A DNA stretch of 64,000 nucleotides, from NCBI RefSeq assembly GCF_018320785.1, contig NC_054865.1, forward strand, positions 33,294,398-33,358,397, written 5' to 3'. Position numbers and translations under genes: made by a program. Positions within the stretch are counted from its first letter, which is position 1. Every line of letters begins with the position of its first letter. Below the pieces are notes generated by a model. The model was not told the origin of the DNA. It ran no database searches and saw nothing but the letters and a program-made list of their open reading frames with translations. Shown here piece after piece: positions 62,829-64,000 of this stretch. Origin of the DNA: Cheilinus undulatus (lineage: Eukaryota > Chordata > Actinopteri > Labriformes > Labridae).

Positions 62829-63490
62829 AAAAGGCACTCAGTGATCACTTCATTAGGTTCACCTGTTCAACTGCTTATTAGGACAGATGTCTGCTCAGCC
62901 AATCACGTGACAAATACATTTAGACATGCAGACGTGGTCAAGGAGAACTGCTGAAATTCAAACCGAGCATCAGAATGAGGAGGAAAGGTGACTTATGATA
63001 CTTGGAACGTGTCATGGTTTTTGTGGTGTGGCAGGCTCTCATGTTGTTTACGCCAAATTCTGACCCAAACATTTTAATGTCGCTACAGAATTCAAGACAC
63101 ATCAGGCCAGGTAGTGTTTTCCAATCACTTTTGACTTTTTTTGGTACGTCTGTGCAAATTGCAGCCTCCGTTGCCTTTTAGCTGGCGCCTAGTGTGGTCT
63201 CCTGCTGCTTCAAGGCCCATCTTGTTGTGCATTCAGCGTTTGCTTCAAGTGGGTATTGGAGCAGTTTTTGCCTTTTTATCATTTTGAACCAAAACAGTCA
63301 CTCTCATCTGGCCTCTGCCATCAACAAGACACGTTTGCCCAGAGAACGTCTGCTAACTTTTCAGTCCATGCTCTATAAACCAAAGAGATGGTTGTGGGTA
63401 AAAATCTCAGTAGATCACCAGTTTCTGAAGTTATTCAGACTAGCTCGTCTGGCACCAACAACTGTGGCACATGCAAAGTCACTTAGATAA
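62829..63490. mobile_element. Tc1-like element with internally inverted transposase
   Basis: Positions 62829 to about 63005 read as the left end of a known fish Tc1 type on the plus strand (TCACTTCATTAGGTTCACCTG, CAAACCGAGCATCAGAATGA). The following block to about 63490 reads as transposase only on the minus strand, including TTGTTGGTGCCAGACGAGC and GTCAGAATTTGGCGTAAACA. The two parts meet head to head, so the copy has been rearranged. Confidence 0.75.
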
Positions 63491-63599
63491 CCTTTCTCAC
63501 CCATGTTGATGCTTAGGTTGAACTTTAGCACATTGTGTATACTTTGTCTACATGCTTAAATGCTGTTAATACTGTTCAGACATCTGTGTTAATGAGCTG

Positions 63600-64000
63600 T
63601 TCCAAGAAATATAGATGAGGACAAACTTTTAGTGCCCTTTGAAAATTTCAGTTTTTTCCCTGGTATTTTCCAAGTGCTACCAAACATCTGATTTTATTTT
63701 TTTTAATTCTATTTTGGATGCTGACATTATTTTACCCTGCATACAGAAACAAAATGATTTCACTAAAACCAAAAAGTATCAGGGTCAAAATTATTAGCCT
63801 CCTTTAGAAGTAACCTTTTTTGTTGAGCCATAGCACAAACCACTGTTATGAAATGATGTAATGTAAAGAGAGCCACACAGTACAGAACAAGCCTGGCAGA
63901 GGTAAGAAGAGAAAGATTTCAAAGAATCTGGAAAGAAAACTAGTGAGAGATGTGTCTAAAGACCCCAGAACAACTGCCAAGATAGGACAAATGACTAAGC
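63600..64000 (+). mobile_element. Tc1/mariner element entering from the window end
   Basis: The final 100 bp translate on the plus strand, with one shift, to a Tc1 transposase N-terminal segment (RKLVRDVSKDPRTTAKIGQM). The upstream sequence from about 63600 contains a plausible end (GGACAAACTTTTAGTGCCCTTTG) but the boundary is not fixed. The copy is cut by the window edge. Confidence 0.65.

Larger units (their letters stand above)
62403..64000. other. ripor1 intron / window end, Tc1-rich
   Basis: The next conserved ripor1 exon is not found before the window ends. The stretch is mostly Tc1-type sequence (62829-63490 and about 63600-64000), with about 400 bp of unassigned sequence at 62410-62820. 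Confidence 0.5.

Overview
The window is nuclear DNA of a ray-finned fish, most likely a percomorph teleost. It has short spliced exons with GT-AG introns, AT-rich spacers, and fish-type mobile DNA: Tc1/mariner elements with CAGTGCTGTGAAAAAG ends, hAT MITEs, a tRNA-derived SINE, and L1-, L2- and RTE-like LINE pieces. There is no operon structure and no bacterial feature.

Six protein-coding loci are recognisable, and most exons can be joined with phases that agree. From left to right: tradd (minus strand, coding 7830-3287, 5' non-coding exon near 13.0 kb); ogfod1 (minus, 26030-17134, 13 exons); nudt21 (minus, 33142-27692, 7 exons); the C-terminal half only of a CARMIL gene, probably carmil2/rltpr (minus, 38680-34355, 8 exons); ctcf (plus, non-coding exon ending 40854, coding 42709-48289, 12 coding exons); and the 5' part of ripor1/fam65a (plus, 54945-62042, continuing past the window).

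In human, the counterparts of tradd, carmil2, ctcf and ripor1 lie in 16q22 and nudt21/ogfod1 in 16q12-13, so the block is a compact version of a vertebrate linkage group. The genes do not form one pathway. TRADD is a TNF-receptor death-domain adaptor, OGFOD1 a ribosomal prolyl hydroxylase, NUDT21 the CFIm25 subunit of 3'-end processing, CARMIL an actin capping-protein regulator, CTCF the insulator and loop-anchor protein, and RIPOR1 a Rho effector.

Spacers and large introns carry most of the mobile DNA. The clearest pieces are a Tc1 inside a hAT-like element inside an older Tc1 remnant (13.8-16.7 kb), two hAT elements with perfect 8-bp target duplications (8860-9366 and 29467-30851), an L1 fragment antisense in an ogfod1 intron, and two copies of one hAT MITE (11197 and 60737).

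The items most worth following up are the CARMIL tail with no leucine-rich-repeat half in sight, a CTCF-type motif just upstream of ctcf itself, a CTCF-type motif carried by a hAT element, a GC-AG intron within ctcf zinc finger 4, and a 177-bp ctcf intron that stays open in frame. I found no convincing sign of a new multi-gene system. All calls were made by reading the sequence without database searches.
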